A stretch of 64,000 nt of DNA from Spartobacteria bacterium (GTDB taxonomy: Bacteria; Verrucomicrobiota; Verrucomicrobiia; Chthoniobacterales; UBA10450). Of this stretch, positions 27,202 to 36,933 are shown piece after piece. How positions within the stretch are numbered: the first letter of the stretch is position 1; each line of letters begins with the position of its first letter. The notes beneath the pieces were generated by a model. It was not told the origin of the DNA. It was given only the letters and a program-made list of their open reading frames with translations, and did not search any database. The translations under genes and the position numbers were made by a program. Where the stretch lies: assembly GCA_003134785.1 (NCBI GenBank), contig PLCN01000007.1:16443-80442 (forward strand). Reading direction: 5' to 3'.

Positions 27202-28608
27202 TCAACGATTGCCGATATGCAGGGCGCGCTTTTCCACCGCGAGCGCGGCTTCTTTCACAGCTTCGCTTAAAGTCGGATGGGCGTGCACGGTGCGACCGAG
27301 ATCTTCAGAGCTGCCGCCGAATTCCATCACGGCGACCGTTTCGGCAATTAACTCCGACGCAGCGTGCGAAAGAATATGCGCTCCCAGAATGCGATCAGTT
27401 TTGGCATCAGCGACAAACTTCACCACGCCTTCGTAATCTTCGTTGGCCACGGCCCGGCCATTCGCGCGGAAAGGAAACTTACCCACGCGCACATCCATCC
27501 CCTTCTCTTTCGCTAAGTCTTCCGTGAGGCCGACGCCGGCCAGCTCGGGGTTGGTGTAGATGATTCCAGGAATGACCTCGTAATTCACGTGACCAGCTTT
27601 CCCGGCGATCATTTCGACGCAGGCGATGCCTTCTTCCTCCGCTTTGTGCGCGAGCATCGGGCCGGCGATGACGTCGCCGATCGCGTAGATGCCTTCGACG
27701 TTCGTGCGGAAATGTTCGTCCACTTTTACGCGGCCTCGATCATCGAGCGCGACACCGAGCTTTTCTCCGAAGACTCCCTTGGCAAAGGCGCGGCGCCCAA
27801 CCGAGACGAGGACTTTGTCGGCTTCGAATTTCAATTCTTCGCCGCCCTTTGTCGCAGTGGCGACGGCGCGTCCCTTTTCGACTTTCACCGAGCCGACTTT
27901 GGTTTCGAGATGGAAGGCCATCCCCTGCGCGGTCAGCGAACGCTGAAGCAAATTCGCGAGCTCGAGATCGAAACCGAGCGCGATCCGCGGCAGGAATTCC
28001 AGCACGAGCACTTCCGAGCCAAGCCGGCTCCAGACCGATCCAAGTTCCAGACCAATCGCGCCACCGCCGATGACGAGCAGCTTCTCGGGCGCCTTCTCAA
28101 AGGTGAGCGCTTCGGTGCTGCTCACAATCACGTCGCCATCGAACTTCATGTTGGCCAACTCAACCGGCACGCTGCCAGTCGCGATGACGATGTGCGCCGC
28201 TTCGATCTCCTGGCTCTCGCCTTCGCCGGGCTTGATCGTGACGCGGCCCGCCGCGGTGATCGTTCCCAAACCTTGGAACGTCGTGATTTTATTTCCCTTC
28301 ATCAGCGCTTTCACGCCGCCGTTCATCGTCTTCACGACCTTGTCCTTGCGCGCGAGCATCTTCGCCAGATCGAGGCCGACATTGTCCAAAATGATGCCGT
28401 GTTTCGCCGCTTCCTTTTTCGCGAAAACATAATGGTCGCTCGAAGTGAGAAGCGCCTTGCTCGGGATGCAACCAATGTTGAGACAGGTGCCGCCGAGGTC
28501 CTTGTCTTTCTCGACGATGGCGGTTTTCAACCCGAGCTGCGCCGCGCGAATCGCCGCGACGTAACCGCCCGGTCCCGAGCCGATGATGACGACATCAAAT
28601 TTGTCCAT
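27202..28608 (-). CDS. lpdA: Dihydrolipoyl dehydrogenase
   Basis: VVIIGSGPGGYVAAIRAAQLGLKTAIVEKDKDLGGTCLNIGCIPSKALL. Confidence 0.97.
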   Translation of the reverse strand: MDKFDVVIIGSGPGGYVAAIRAAQLGLKTAIVEKDKDLGGTCLNIGCIPSKALLTSSDHYVFAKKEAAKHGIILDNVGLDLAKMLARKDKVVKTMNGGVKALMKGNKITTFQGLGTITAAGRVTIKPGEGESQEIEAAHIVIATGSVPVELANMKFDGDVIVSSTEALTFEKAPEKLLVIGGGAIGLELGSVWSRLGSEVLVLEFLPRIALGFDLELANLLQRSLTAQGMAFHLETKVGSVKVEKGRAVATATKGGEELKFEADKVLVSVGRRAFAKGVFGEKLGVALDDRGRVKVDEHFRTNVEGIYAIGDVIAGPMLAHKAEEEGIACVEMIAGKAGHVNYEVIPGIIYTNPELAGVGLTEDLAKEKGMDVRVGKFPFRANGRAVANEDYEGVVKFVADAKTDRILGAHILSHAASELIAETVAVMEFGGSSEDLGRTVHAHPTLSEAVKEAALAVEKRALHIGNR

Positions 28609-28645
28609 GAGTGAGTATCAATGCCGGCGCGTCGTCTGCAATCAA

Positions 28646-28714
28646 TGTGGGAGGGGCCTTTGTGCCCCGACTCTTTGGCCTAGATGCAGTCGGGGCACTA
28701 AGGCCCCTCCCACA
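28646..28714. repeat. Family E inverted repeat (TGTGGGAGGGGCCTTTGTGCCCCGACT...)
   Basis: 27-bp arms with near-perfect complementarity, in the sucB-lpdA gap. Confidence 0.92.
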
Positions 28715-28724
28715 CTTGCCACAT

Positions 28725-29987
28725 TCAAAAATCCAGCGGCAGTTTCTTTGGATCTTCGATGAACTGCTTGAGCGTGACGAGAAACGTAACGGCTTCTTTT
28801 CCGTCAACGGCACGATGATCGTAGCTGAGCGCGAGATACATCATCGGGCGGATAACGACAGCCTCCTTGATCGCGACCGGTCGCTTTATGATCGCGTGCA
28901 TACCGAGAATGCCACTTTGCGGCGGGTTCAGGATCGGTGTGCCCATCATCGAACCGTAAACGCCGCCATTTGAAATCGTGAACGTGCCGCCCTGCAAATC
29001 TTCGATCTTGATCTTCCCTTCGCGCGCCCGAGTCGCGTAATCCGCGATGTCGCGTTCGATTTCAGCGAAGCTTTTTTTGTCCGCATCGCGCACCACAGGT
29101 ACGACCAGCCCTCGCTCCGTCCCGACCGCGACGCCGATGTCGTAAAAATGATTCTGAATGAAATCGTCGCCTTCGATTCGGCTGTTGATAGACGGCTCTG
29201 CTTTCAATCCTTCGACGGCCGCCTTGATGAAGAACGACATGAAGCCAAGCTTTAATCCGTTCTTTTTCGTGAAGGCGTCTTGTGACTTCGCCCGAAGATC
29301 TTGCACCGCTGTCATGTCGCATTCGTTGAAAGTCGTGAGAATGGCGGCCGTGTGCTGCGCCATGACGAGCTGCGCCGCGATCTTGCGCCGTAGCGGTGAC
29401 ATTTTCTTGCGCGTGAATCGTTCGTTCTCCGATTGAGCCGCGGGTTTTTCTTCCGCGCGATTCTCCACCGCTTTCGTGGATGGTGGCGCCGATTCCGGAG
29501 GCGCGGCGCGATTTTTCGCGGCGGTGATCGCGTCGCCTTTAGTCACCCGCCCGCCCTTCCCGCTCCCGCGAATCTCCTGCGGATCGAGTTTCTCCTCGGT
29601 CACGATGCGCCGCGCCGCAGGCGAAAGGACGTCGGACGATTCCGCCGGAGTGACCTGCTTCGGCGTGTCCTGCTTTTTTTCCTCTGCCGCCGGAGATTTT
29701 GTCTCCGATTTCGAAGGGCTCGGTTTCGCTGCGGGCTTGGTCTCGCTCCCAGAACCTTCCTCGATCGTCGCAACGACGTCGCCGATTTTCACTTCGGCGC
29801 CCTCCGCCACAAGCGTTTGCAGGACGCCGTCTTTTTCGGCGTTAATTTCGGTGGAAACTTTGTCGGTCTCGAGCGTGAAGAGCGGGTCGCCAGCCGCGAC
29901 CTGTTCGCCCGATTTTTTGTGCCAGACGGAAACGACCCCGCTGGAGATCGATTCGCCGACGGCCGGAACTTTGACTTCGATGCTCAT
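28725..29987 (-). CDS. sucB: Dihydrolipoyllysine-residue succinyltransferase (E2 of OGDH)
   Basis: Lipoyl domain ([21 protein letters not shown]), E3-binding domain, catalytic domain ending [36 protein letters not shown]. Confidence 0.96.
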   Translation of the reverse strand: MSIEVKVPAVGESISSGVVSVWHKKSGEQVAAGDPLFTLETDKVSTEINAEKDGVLQTLVAEGAEVKIGDVVATIEEGSGSETKPAAKPSPSKSETKSPAAEEKKQDTPKQVTPAESSDVLSPAARRIVTEEKLDPQEIRGSGKGGRVTKGDAITAAKNRAAPPESAPPSTKAVENRAEEKPAAQSENERFTRKKMSPLRRKIAAQLVMAQHTAAILTTFNECDMTAVQDLRAKSQDAFTKKNGLKLGFMSFFIKAAVEGLKAEPSINSRIEGDDFIQNHFYDIGVAVGTERGLVVPVVRDADKKSFAEIERDIADYATRAREGKIKIEDLQGGTFTISNGGVYGSMMGTPILNPPQSGILGMHAIIKRPVAIKEAVVIRPMMYLALSYDHRAVDGKEAVTFLVTLKQFIEDPKKLPLDF

Positions 29988-30031
29988 GAAAGCGTTACAT
30001 TATGCGCAATCGTCGCGCGCGGTCGAACATC

Positions 30032-30085
30032 AATGTGGGAGGGACCATTGTGCCCCGACATCGTCGCAAAGGCGACTCCCACATT
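30032..30085. repeat. Family E variant (AATGTGGGAGGGACC...CTCCCACATT)
   Basis: Inverted AATGTGGGAG/CTCCCACATT ends with two different inner palindromes, in the sucA-sucB gap. Confidence 0.85.
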
Positions 30086-30090
30086 AAGAA

Positions 30091-32874
30091 TCAGACGCTG
30101 AAAGCATCGGCGATCAGTTGGGCCTGCTCGCGCTTGTGAAGAACGAGCGAGCCCACTGCGGGACTGGCGCTCGCGTTCCGGCCCGCATAAATAATCGTGC
30201 GGCCGAAAAGCGCCCACAGCCGCGGCTCCATGAAAGTCCATGCGCCCATGTTTTGCGATTCCTCCTGGCACCAGATCAGTTTCGCGCTCTTGGGAAATGG
30301 TTTTACCATCTCCCGCAATTTAGCTTCTGCGAGCGGATAGAGTTGTTCGACGCGAACGATCGCGGCATTTGTGATCTTCTCCGCGTCCCGATAATTCAGG
30401 AGATCGTAATAAACTTTGCCCGAGCAAAGAATGACGCGCTTCATTTTTTCCGGCGGCCCCACTTCGGGTGAGCCGAGGATTTCGGCGAACGCGCCGTTGG
30501 TAAAATCTTCCGTGCGCGATGAAGCCTGCTCCGAACGAAGCAGACGCTTCGGCGTCATGATGATGAGCGGTTTGACGAAATCGCGTTTCATCTGACGGCG
30601 CAGCACGTGAAAATACTGCGCGGACGTCGTCACGTTGCAGACTTGAATATTATCTTCCGCGCACGCCTGGAGGAAGCGCTCGAGCCGTGCGCTGGAATGC
30701 TCCGGCCCCTGTCCTTCATAGCCGTGCGGCAGCAGCATCACAATCCCGCTGGGCCGCTGCCATTTCGATTCGGCGGGGATGATAAATTGATCGATGATCG
30801 TTTGCGCGCCGTTGGCGAAATCGCCGAACTGCGCTTCCCAAAGACAAAGCATGTTCGGATAATCGAGCGAATAACCGTAATCGAACCCGAGGACCGCGGA
30901 CTCCGAAAGCAGGCTGTTGTAAATGCAAATGCGCGCCTGCTCCGGCGCGAGATGGAGCAGCGGCATGTAGGGCTGCCCGGTCTTCGCATCGTAGATGAAC
31001 GAGTGGCGCGTGCTGAAAGTGCCGCGGCGGCTGTCCTGTCCCGAGAGCCGGACCGGAATGCCTTCGAGTAGCAAAGATCCAAACGCGAGCGCTTCGGCGT
31101 AATGCCATTCGTACGGACCGCCCGCTTCGAAAACCTCCCGGCGGCGATCGAGCACGGTGCGCTTCACTTTCGGGATGACGTCGACGTTTTCCGGAACGCG
31201 CGTCAACCCATCGACAATCTGCCGGAGCATGTCCGGGCTGATCGCCGTCGGTTTGCCTTCACTCTTATATTGCGGCTGAAAAACCGCGGTCGATTCCTGG
31301 AAACGCGCCTTCTCGCTCGCCTGCTCTTCCTCGATCGATTTCACTTCCTGCAAAACCAACTCGAGACGCATCTCGAACTCCGCTTCCAGACTCGCGCTTT
31401 CGTCTTCGCTCAATCGCCCCGCATCGATCAACTCCTTCTTATAAAGCTGCGCGACTGACGGACGCTTCTGGATTTTCGCGTAGAGATCGGGCTGGGTGAA
31501 CGACGGCTCATCCCCTTCGTTGTGGCCGTAGCGGCGATAGCAATACATGTCGATCACGGCATCGCGTCCAAACTCCTGCCGGAAATCGAGGGACAACTCG
31601 GTCACAAATTTTACCGCGAGCGGGTCGTCGCCGTTCACGTGGAAAATCGGGACCTCGATCATCTTCGCGATGTCGGTGGCGTACATCGAAGAGCGGGCGT
31701 CTTCCGGCAACGTGGTGAATCCGATCTGATTGTTCACGACCACGTGCAACGTGCCGCCGGTGCCGTAACCGTGGAGCTGCGACATGTTGAGCGTTTCAGC
31801 AACGATGCCTTGCCCGGCGAAAGCGGCGTCGCCATGAATGAGCAACGGCAAAACTTTGCGGCGCAACTCCGTGTCTTTGCGAATGCGTTGCCGCGCGCGC
31901 GCGGTGCCCTCCACCACCGGGTCTACTGCCTCGAGATGGCTCGGATTGGCGGCGAGACGAATCTCGACCTCGCCGTTTTCCAGTTTCCGAACGGTGCGAT
32001 ATCCGAGGTGATATTTCACGTCGCCGTCACCCGCGACGAGGTCAGGAATGTAGTTGGTCGAAAATTCCGTGAAGATGACCTGGAGAGATTTCTTCAGAAA
32101 ATTCGCCAAGACATTGAGCCGGCCGCGATGCGCCATGCCCATGCAGATTTCCTCGATGCCATGACCCGGGCAGCGCTGCAGAATCGTATCGAGAATCACC
32201 ATGAGCGATTCCGCGCCCTGAAGTGAAAAGCGTTTTTGCCCTACGTAACGCGTGTGCAAGAAAGTTTCGAATGTCTCCGCCTCGAGGAGAGAACGCAGCA
32301 CGGCGATCTGTTCCTCGCGCGACGTGTTGTGTTTCGCGGGACGTGATTCGAGCCGGTGCCGGACCCAATTGCGGATGCGCGGGTTCTGGATGTGCTGAAA
32401 CTCCGAGCCGATCGAATCCGCGTAAATGCTTTCGAGCAGCGCGAGCATTTCGCGTAGGGTCATTTTGCGGCCATCGAGAAAGAATTTCGATGAAACTTGG
32501 AGGCCCAGATCCTTCTCGCTGAAACCAAGCTCGCGCAGGCTCAGGAGCGGATTCTGCGGACGTTTGTCGGCTAGCGGATCGATGCGCGCAATAGTGTGCC
32601 CAAGCGTCCGATAAGCGTAAACCAGTCCGTCCACTCGGGTCTGTAGTGCGCCTTCAGAAACTTGATCCGCCGGCTGCCCGGCCGTCGCCATCGCGCCGTT
32701 GCTCAAATTCAAATCGCCCAGCTCGAAGCCCTCGAAAAACGCGGACCAACCCGAATCGAGCGACTCCGGGTTCTCCTGCCAACGCCGGTAATTTTCCTCG
32801 AGCAGATCGAGGTTCAATCGAGTGGCGAAAGAGGGACGCATGGCAGATTCAATCTGCAAGGCATCCGCGGGCAC
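30091..32874 (-). CDS. sucA: 2-oxoglutarate dehydrogenase E1 component
   Basis: 927 aa; GMAHRGRLNVLANFLKKSLQVIFTEFS, HGDAAFAGQGIVAETLNMSQLHGYGTGGTLHVVVNNQIGFTT, YRRYGHNEGDEPSFTQP. Confidence 0.97.
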   Translation of the reverse strand: MPADALQIESAMRPSFATRLNLDLLEENYRRWQENPESLDSGWSAFFEGFELGDLNLSNGAMATAGQPADQVSEGALQTRVDGLVYAYRTLGHTIARIDPLADKRPQNPLLSLRELGFSEKDLGLQVSSKFFLDGRKMTLREMLALLESIYADSIGSEFQHIQNPRIRNWVRHRLESRPAKHNTSREEQIAVLRSLLEAETFETFLHTRYVGQKRFSLQGAESLMVILDTILQRCPGHGIEEICMGMAHRGRLNVLANFLKKSLQVIFTEFSTNYIPDLVAGDGDVKYHLGYRTVRKLENGEVEIRLAANPSHLEAVDPVVEGTARARQRIRKDTELRRKVLPLLIHGDAAFAGQGIVAETLNMSQLHGYGTGGTLHVVVNNQIGFTTLPEDARSSMYATDIAKMIEVPIFHVNGDDPLAVKFVTELSLDFRQEFGRDAVIDMYCYRRYGHNEGDEPSFTQPDLYAKIQKRPSVAQLYKKELIDAGRLSEDESASLEAEFEMRLELVLQEVKSIEEEQASEKARFQESTAVFQPQYKSEGKPTAISPDMLRQIVDGLTRVPENVDVIPKVKRTVLDRRREVFEAGGPYEWHYAEALAFGSLLLEGIPVRLSGQDSRRGTFSTRHSFIYDAKTGQPYMPLLHLAPEQARICIYNSLLSESAVLGFDYGYSLDYPNMLCLWEAQFGDFANGAQTIIDQFIIPAESKWQRPSGIVMLLPHGYEGQGPEHSSARLERFLQACAEDNIQVCNVTTSAQYFHVLRRQMKRDFVKPLIIMTPKRLLRSEQASSRTEDFTNGAFAEILGSPEVGPPEKMKRVILCSGKVYYDLLNYRDAEKITNAAIVRVEQLYPLAEAKLREMVKPFPKSAKLIWCQEESQNMGAWTFMEPRLWALFGRTIIYAGRNASASPAVGSLVLHKREQAQLIADAFSV

Positions 32875-32920
32875 GGCAAGTTGACAGTCTCAGCGGTGTT
32901 CCGTTACTTGCAGCGTCTAG

Positions 32921-33448
32921 ATGACTGCGGAAGAAATTTACGAATCCGTCACCAACGGCGGCGCGACTGATTTCGCTCAGGTCGCCGCGATTCTCGATCG
33001 TCACGGCCCGTGGTGTTTGATCGGCGGTCTCGCGGTCAATTGCTACGTCGAACCGATCTACACGGTCGATGCCGACATCGTGGTGGTGGCGGAAAATCTT
33101 GCCGCGGTTCGCGATGAACTGGCGGCGGCTGGATTTCGAATCGAGCAATTCGCTCACTCGCTCAATGCAAGCAAGCCAGGCAGCAAGCTCCAAATCCAAT
33201 TCACCCAGGATGCGCGCTACCAGGATTTCATCAGCCGCGCCGAGCGGCGCGAAGTTCTCGGCAACTTAATCCCGGTTGCTAAGTTGGAAGATATTATGCA
33301 AGGGAAGATTTGGGCGTGGAAAGATTCGGAACGACGGCCAACGAAACGAAAGAAAGATGAACTGGATCTCATGCGCATCGGAGAAGCATTTCCGAAATTG
33401 CGCCATTTGATTCCTAACGACATCGTCCGGCAACTAGGAAGCATCTGA
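32921..33448 (+). CDS. Nucleotidyltransferase-fold protein (AbiEii/DUF-type)
   Basis: CLIGGLAVNCYVEPIYTVDADIVV; IPVAKLEDIMQGKIWAWKD...KDELDLMRI. Confidence 0.7.
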   Translation: MTAEEIYESVTNGGATDFAQVAAILDRHGPWCLIGGLAVNCYVEPIYTVDADIVVVAENLAAVRDELAAAGFRIEQFAHSLNASKPGSKLQIQFTQDARYQDFISRAERREVLGNLIPVAKLEDIMQGKIWAWKDSERRPTKRKKDELDLMRIGEAFPKLRHLIPNDIVRQLGSI

Positions 33449-33450
33449 AT

Positions 33451-34755
33451 GTGAGCATCGGATCCGAAACTCTGGGTAGCGCACGCGTCTCGCGTGTTGG
33501 TTTCGGCGTCTCGCCGAAACGAACTTCCTTGCGCCGGCGTATTCGCGAAAGAAAAGTTCGCGATGGCGAGACGCCGTCGCCAGCACGCGAGACGCGCGCG
33601 CTACCCGGAAAACTCTGCGCATACGCGTTCGCTCTTGTTTTGGCTGGGTCGCTATCGGTCGCGCGTTCTTCATTCGCCCAGGCCGACCCCGCCACCGAGC
33701 CGGCGGTTCTGGCGGTGGCCAAAGTGCTGCCCGCAGTCGTCAACATCAATACGGAACGCGTCGTTCGCCGCCGGGTTCGCGATCCATTTGAAGATTTCGC
33801 GGCGCAATATTTTGGAAATTATCGGAGTCAGCCCCGCGAAATCCGGCAGACGCTTCAAAGCCTCGGCTCGGGATTCATCGTCGATCCGGCGGGTTACATC
33901 GTCACGAACGAGCACGTCGTCCAGCGCGCCGCCGATTTGAAGATCGAGGTCACGATGAATGACGGAAAAATCTACAACGCCCATTACATCACGGGCGATC
34001 CGAAGAAGGACCTCGCTTTCATTAAAATCGACGCGAAGGCCGATTTCCCGTTCATCAATCTGGAAAACATTTCGCCGAACCTCCTGGGCCAAACGGTGCT
34101 CGTGGTCGGCAACGCCGCGGGCTACGGCAGCTCGATCAGCCGCGGCATCTTGAGCGGGATGAAGCGCGACATCACGGTCGAAGACATCGATTACAAAGAT
34201 TTGCTGCAGACGGATGCCGCGATCAATCCGGGCAATAGCGGCGGCCCCGTCATCGATTTGTCCGGACGCCTGGTCGGAGTCAGTTCGGCCAAGATGGCTT
34301 TCACGCCGCAAGGCGTCCCAACGCAGGGACTCGGCTTCGCTATTCCGGCGGAGACGGTTCGCGCCAGCGTGGGCGAGTTCAAAAAGACGGCGCAAAATCA
34401 GCCGCCACCGAAAAGCAAATCCACTGAAAGCGAAGCAGTCGCGTCGCACGCTCAGCGCCTTTTCGGAATGCAATTGCAAAACCTGACGCCCGATTTGACC
34501 AACGCGCTTGGCTACGCACAAGGCCGCGGCGTTCTCGTGAGTGCGGTCGAGCCCGACAGCCCCGCGGATCGCGCGGGAATCGAGCGGGGCCTGGTGATTT
34601 ATCGTGTCGGCCGATACAATGTGTCGTCGGTCAAGCAGCTGGAAGGTTTGCTTGCGCGGGTGGGTTCAGGCACCAGCGTCGATTTCACCGTCGGCGTCAT
34701 CCGCGCGAACGGGCGAGGCGAGCAAGTCGAGACCGTCCCACTGACCGCACGCTGA
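33451..34755 (+). CDS. HtrA/DegP-type trypsin-like serine protease with PDZ
   Basis: GSGFIVDPAGYIVTNEHVV; KDLAFIKID; QTDAAINPGNSGGPVIDLSGRLVGVSSA; PDZ at C-terminus; GTG start. Confidence 0.93.
   Translation: MSIGSETLGSARVSRVGFGVSPKRTSLRRRIRERKVRDGETPSPARETRALPGKLCAYAFALVLAGSLSVARSSFAQADPATEPAVLAVAKVLPAVVNINTERVVRRRVRDPFEDFAAQYFGNYRSQPREIRQTLQSLGSGFIVDPAGYIVTNEHVVQRAADLKIEVTMNDGKIYNAHYITGDPKKDLAFIKIDAKADFPFINLENISPNLLGQTVLVVGNAAGYGSSISRGILSGMKRDITVEDIDYKDLLQTDAAINPGNSGGPVIDLSGRLVGVSSAKMAFTPQGVPTQGLGFAIPAETVRASVGEFKKTAQNQPPPKSKSTESEAVASHAQRLFGMQLQNLTPDLTNALGYAQGRGVLVSAVEPDSPADRAGIERGLVIYRVGRYNVSSVKQLEGLLARVGSGTSVDFTVGVIRANGRGEQVETVPLTAR
33473..33606. repeat. Family F composite inverted repeat, read in frame within the protease N-terminus
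   Basis: GGTAGCGCACGCGTCTCGCGTGTTGGTTTCGGCGTCTCGCCGAAACGAACTT ... AAAGTTCGCGATGGCGAGACGCCGTCGCCAGCACGCGAGACGCGCGCGCTACCC. Confidence 0.88.
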
Positions 34756-34761
34756 GGAAGA

Positions 34762-34857
34762 GAACCGCGGATGACACAGATAACGCGGATAGATGTTGCT
34801 GCGGCGATCGTTGGGAACCATTGTCCCCATCTGTGCTATCCGCGTTATCCGCGGTTC
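34762..34857. repeat. Family H inverted repeat (GAACCGCGGATGACACAGATAACGCGGAT...)
   Basis: Arms ~30 bp ending CCGCGTTATCCGCGGTTC; starts 7 nt after a stop codon. Confidence 0.88.
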
Positions 34858-34922
34858 AAATTTAGTGCGTTTGAAAATCTCAACGCAACGCCGTTTCAGT
34901 TGTCTGACAGCATTACCGCTTC

Positions 34923-35858
34923 ATGATCAAAGTCGAAAACCTCACCAAACGTTACGCCGGCCAGACCGCGATCCAGGATCTGAATTTCGAGGTGGGCAAA
35001 GGCGAGATCATGGGTTTTCTCGGGCCGAACGGCGCCGGCAAAAGCACCACGATGCGGATCCTCTCGAGCTTCATGCCGCCGACTTCCGGGCGCGCGTCGG
35101 TCGCGGGCTTCGACATTTTCGAACAATCGCTCCAGGCCCGCGCGCACCTCGGTTACATGCCGGAAAACGTTCCGCTCTATAATGACATGCGGGTGACGGA
35201 GTACCTCGATTATCGCGCGGCACTGAAGGGCGTGCCGCATCGCCGCGTGGCGGAGCGCGTGGGCGATGTGAAGGAGCTATGCGGACTCAAGGAGGTAGAG
35301 AAGAAAATAATCGGCGCGCTATCGAAAGGTTACCGGCAGCGGGTCGGCCTGGCGGATGCGCTGGTCCATGAACCCGATCTGCTTATTCTGGACGAGCCGA
35401 CGAGCGGCCTGGATCCCAATCAGATTCGCCAGGTGCGCGACCTGATCAAGAACCTCGGCAAGCAACACACCATCCTGCTTTCCACGCACATTCTGCCGGA
35501 GGTCGAGATGACTTGCAGCCGCGTGATCATTATTAACAAGGGACGCATCGAAGCGTGCGACACGCCGGAGAATTTGTTGAGCCAGATCCGGACGGCGGGC
35601 GGTGTGATTGTCGAAGCGAAGGTCGGTTCGGATAATGGGGCGGAGGCATTGAAGAAGATTCCGGGTGTGCGCGATGTGACCGCATCAATCGAAGGCGCAT
35701 GGCAGATTTTCGCGTTACGCGTGGAAGCGCATGCCGATGTGCGAGAGGAAATCTTTCGTCTGGCTGCCGCGCGGCATTGGACCCTGCGCGAGTTATCGCA
35801 GCGGAAAGCGACGCTCGAAGATGTATTCGTGGAAATCACGCATCCGGATGTGGTGTGA
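34923..35858 (+). CDS. ABC transporter ATP-binding protein (GldA-like)
   Basis: GFLGPNGAGKSTTMRIL; LSKGYRQRVGLADALVHEPDLLILDEPTSGLDPNQ. Confidence 0.93.
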   Translation: MIKVENLTKRYAGQTAIQDLNFEVGKGEIMGFLGPNGAGKSTTMRILSSFMPPTSGRASVAGFDIFEQSLQARAHLGYMPENVPLYNDMRVTEYLDYRAALKGVPHRRVAERVGDVKELCGLKEVEKKIIGALSKGYRQRVGLADALVHEPDLLILDEPTSGLDPNQIRQVRDLIKNLGKQHTILLSTHILPEVEMTCSRVIIINKGRIEACDTPENLLSQIRTAGGVIVEAKVGSDNGAEALKKIPGVRDVTASIEGAWQIFALRVEAHADVREEIFRLAAARHWTLRELSQRKATLEDVFVEITHPDVV

Positions 35859-35898
35859 AGAGATGAACAGTGCCAAACAAATACGGGAGGAAAACGGT

Positions 35899-36052
35899 GT
35901 CATCCTGAGCCGCGCAGACGGCGAAGGACCTCACATAATGTCAAACGCTTCCGCGTTACGTTCGGCGCACACCGCGGATCACGCGCGATCTCTTCAAGTA
36001 ACTGTAAATTGCAGGTGCGAGGTCCCTCGCCGTCTGCGCGGCTCGGGATGAC
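35899..36052. repeat. Family B inverted repeat
   Basis: GTCATCCTGAGCCGCGCAGACGGCGAAGGACCTC...GAGGTCCCTCGCCGTCTGCGCGGCTCGGGATGAC. Confidence 0.94.
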
Positions 36053-36060
36053 AAACTACG

Positions 36061-36816
36061 ATGCGTAAGTTCTACACACTCCTGACTCGCGAGGTTCGCA
36101 GCTACTTCTACTCCCCCATCGCGTACATCGTTCTCGTCTTTTTCCTCTTCGTCAGCGGCGCCGATTTTTATTTCCAGCTTACCTTTATGAACGGGCAGCC
36201 CGTCTCCTATTCGGTCCAGGAAGCATTCTTCAATTCGGTTTTCTTCTGGTTCGCGTTCGTGCTGATTTTTCCGCTGATCACGATGCGATTGTTCGCGGAG
36301 GAATTTAAGCTCGGCACGATTGAGCCGCTCATGACCGCGCCGGTGCGCGACTGGCAGGTGGTGTTGGCGAAATTTTTTGGCGCGCTCTTCTTCTACGCGA
36401 TCCTTTGGATTCCGACGCTGCTTTACTTCGCGGTCTTCCAGACGATGACGCATCAATCAGCCGCGAACTCGACCGGCGCCTATCTCGGCGCCTATTTGAT
36501 GCTGCTTTTGCTCGGGATGTTTTACATCTCCATCGGCTGCTTCGCCTCGGTCGTGACCAAGAACCAGATCGTGGCCGCGGTCATTTCGTTTTGCGCCATC
36601 ACGCTTCACTTTTTCTCAGGGCTGATCTCGTTCGTGCTCCGGGAAGTAAGCTCGTCCACCCGGCAGGTGCTCGGCTATTTCTCCGCGCTCGAACAAATGG
36701 GAACGCTCTCGCGTGGTGAGATCGATACGCGGCCGATGGTTCTCTACGTCAGCATGACGATCCTGATGCTGACGCTCACTTATCAGGCATTCCAATCACG
36801 CAAGTGGAGACTGTAA
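36061..36816 (+). CDS. ABC transporter permease (GldF-like)
   Basis: TLLTREVRSYFYSPIAYIVLVFFLFVSGADFYF...RLFAEEFKLGTIEPLMTAPV. Confidence 0.9.
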   Translation: MRKFYTLLTREVRSYFYSPIAYIVLVFFLFVSGADFYFQLTFMNGQPVSYSVQEAFFNSVFFWFAFVLIFPLITMRLFAEEFKLGTIEPLMTAPVRDWQVVLAKFFGALFFYAILWIPTLLYFAVFQTMTHQSAANSTGAYLGAYLMLLLLGMFYISIGCFASVVTKNQIVAAVISFCAITLHFFSGLISFVLREVSSSTRQVLGYFSALEQMGTLSRGEIDTRPMVLYVSMTILMLTLTYQAFQSRKWRL

Positions 36817-36827
36817 CATTTCGGGAG

Positions 36828-36924
36828 CCACGGATGAACACGGATGAAACACGGATAAGACAAATTTCTAGAGCGAACGCTCTCCCGTTCTTCCCATCCG
36901 TGTTTCATCCGTGTCAATCCGTGG
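36828..36924. repeat. Family H-type inverted repeat (CCACGGATGAACACGGATGAAACACGGAT...)
   Basis: Right arm ATCCGTGTTTCATCCGTGTCAATCCGTGG; arms built from ~12-bp CACGGATGAA units. Confidence 0.9.
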
Positions 36925-36933
36925 CCAAGTAGA

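Noticed and set aside
34762-36924. CRISPR-like reading of the repeated CACGGAT units
   Set aside because: Units are only ~10-12 bp, without regular spacers, arranged as two inverted arms, and no cas genes are present.
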